Below are positions 62,898 through 64,000 of a DNA stretch of 64,000 nt, in pieces. The notes under the pieces are model-generated. The model made no database searches and was not told the origin of the DNA. It saw nothing but the letters and a program-made list of their open reading frames with translations. Source of the DNA: Irpex lacteus (lineage: Eukaryota; Basidiomycota; Agaricomycetes; Polyporales; Irpicaceae). A program made the position numbers and the translations under genes. The DNA lies in assembly GCA_001986395.2 (NCBI GenBank), contig MQVO02000001.1, positions 558,001-622,000 on the forward strand, given 5' to 3'. The stretch's first letter is position 1. Each line of letters starts with the position of its first letter.

Positions 62898-64000
62898 GAG
62901 CGGGAGAAAGTCGTCAGTCAAACAACGCAAATACGAAATATTTCCAAGGCACAGCCTGGACTCTGCGAGTTCGGGGGTAATGCAGGTTCGGTTTAGGGAT
63001 CAAGCTTGGAGGGCGCTGCGACGTAGACGGCTTATCCCATCTACAATTACCTAATGCGGTATATCTCCGAAAATAAAAAGGGTATTTATCGTCGCCCGTG
63101 TGCTCTCGTCTCCTCCGCTGCCACGGTGACACATGGCTTTTCTCCCTCTCAAAACCGACAGGGGCCCCGAATCATTGCCGCGGAAGTAAATGCGAACAAA
63201 ATATGCCCCATAAAGCACCCCAATTATTATCGCGTCATGGTTCCAGACTCTTGCAAGGTTATCGCAAGGAACATCTGCAGTAGTACCCCTGTTGATCAAC
63301 TCACGCATCCACGCGAGCGAGCGGCACCGCTTTCTGGTAGCCTTTTGCGGGAATTATCGAGTTTGTACGCCAATATTCGTGGAGTGATGCCACCCAATAC
63401 CGTCGCTACAAATTACCTTGAGAAAGATGCGCGTACTCAGGCGAAGGAAATCGATCCACCATCCCGTCTATCACCCTGAACAGAACGCGAAATGAACAGC
63501 CACGCCTTCCTGCTTTCCGCTTCTCCGACGCTCATCTCCCCTTGCTGACGGATGTCGGACTGTGAGAGAAGTTCCTGGCAACAGTCGTGTAAAATGCATC
63601 TATCACACGCGCTGATGTCAACTTACGATACCTTTACCTCACGAGGCCAACAGGCATTGCCTCTCTCAACTTGCGGGATCACACTGAATTTCTGGACGCG
63701 CGACGGGCTTGGTCAGCGGCGCTGCGCTCGCCTCTGAATTCGTCCTGCAGAAAACCCAGCTGGGCCCTGCCAGATGTTGTGGCGAGCTCACGAGACCCTA
63801 TGTACCGTCCATTGATTCATGAACGCCGTCGAAGCTCCACCCCGCCATGGTCATCGTCGTTTCCAAGCTTAGCAACGACGAGGCGGCAATATATGTTTCA
63901 TCGATGGCGGGACATATGAAATGCACGAGCCCTGCACCCCGCCATGGGCCGGTGTACGGTTGGCCCCTGGGCGCAGGTCAAGTTTGCCTCGTAGACGCTG
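62898..64000. other. Right edge, no supported gene
   Basis: This should contain the promoter of the RA-PH gene, which reads away to the left. A 141-codon plus-strand frame at 63054-63479 has no recognisable features, and two shorter frames follow it. A gene beginning beyond 64000 could have its promoter here. Confidence 0.45.

Noticed and set aside
63054..63479. 141-residue forward frame at the right edge
   Set aside because: No domain, no clear splice partners, and a competing reverse frame. Not supported as a gene.
1..64000. tRNA, rRNA, CRISPR and retroelement genes
   Set aside because: I looked for T-loop motifs, reverse transcriptase motifs and regular spaced repeats and found none convincing.

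Overview
This window comes from the nuclear genome of a filamentous basidiomycete, most likely an Agaricomycete. The genes are split by many short GT-AG introns of about 37-80 bp. There is an intact KDZ-superfamily DNA transposon of the type common in mushrooms. The recognisable host genes are fungal versions of alpha-actinin, the FACT subunit Pob3, an F-box protein, an RA-PH protein and an Ecl1-like zinc protein. All gene models below were spliced by hand from the sequence. Where exon sums are given, each total is a multiple of three with no internal stop.

Layout. Positions 1-6991 and 25271-36923 are gene-poor DNA that was continuous before an 18,263-bp element inserted. The element spans 7000-25262. 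It has 355-bp terminal inverted repeats that differ at only two positions I could find. It is flanked by the 8-bp direct duplication ACATCGGG. It carries three intact rightward genes: a 1,382-residue KDZ transposase fused to a C-terminal Ulp1/C48-type cysteine protease (7362-12035); an unrecognised 503-residue protein with a possible RNase H1 N-terminal (viroplasmin-like) fold (12720-14554); and an unrecognised 1,234-residue low-complexity protein with a conserved-looking core (18899-22910). Between the second and third genes lies a near-perfect 479-bp-arm palindrome (15250-16305).

Positions 36924-38772 hold an Ecl1-like gene. Positions 38773-50263 have no gene I can support, but contain a diverged tandem duplication, short satellites and two hairpins. 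From 50264 to 62897 the window becomes a compact block of ordinary genes: F-box protein (-), alpha-actinin (-), Pob3 (+) and RA-PH protein (-). Alpha-actinin and Pob3 are divergent across 291 bp; Pob3 and the RA-PH gene converge.

How it fits together. The transposase ATG lies 8 bp inside the inner edge of the left TIR, so its promoter must lie largely or wholly in the TIR. Matching TIRs, an intact target-site duplication and three uninterrupted multi-exon genes all point to a recent and possibly still active insertion. The two accessory proteins and the palindrome are the parts least explained by known families and deserve the closest look.
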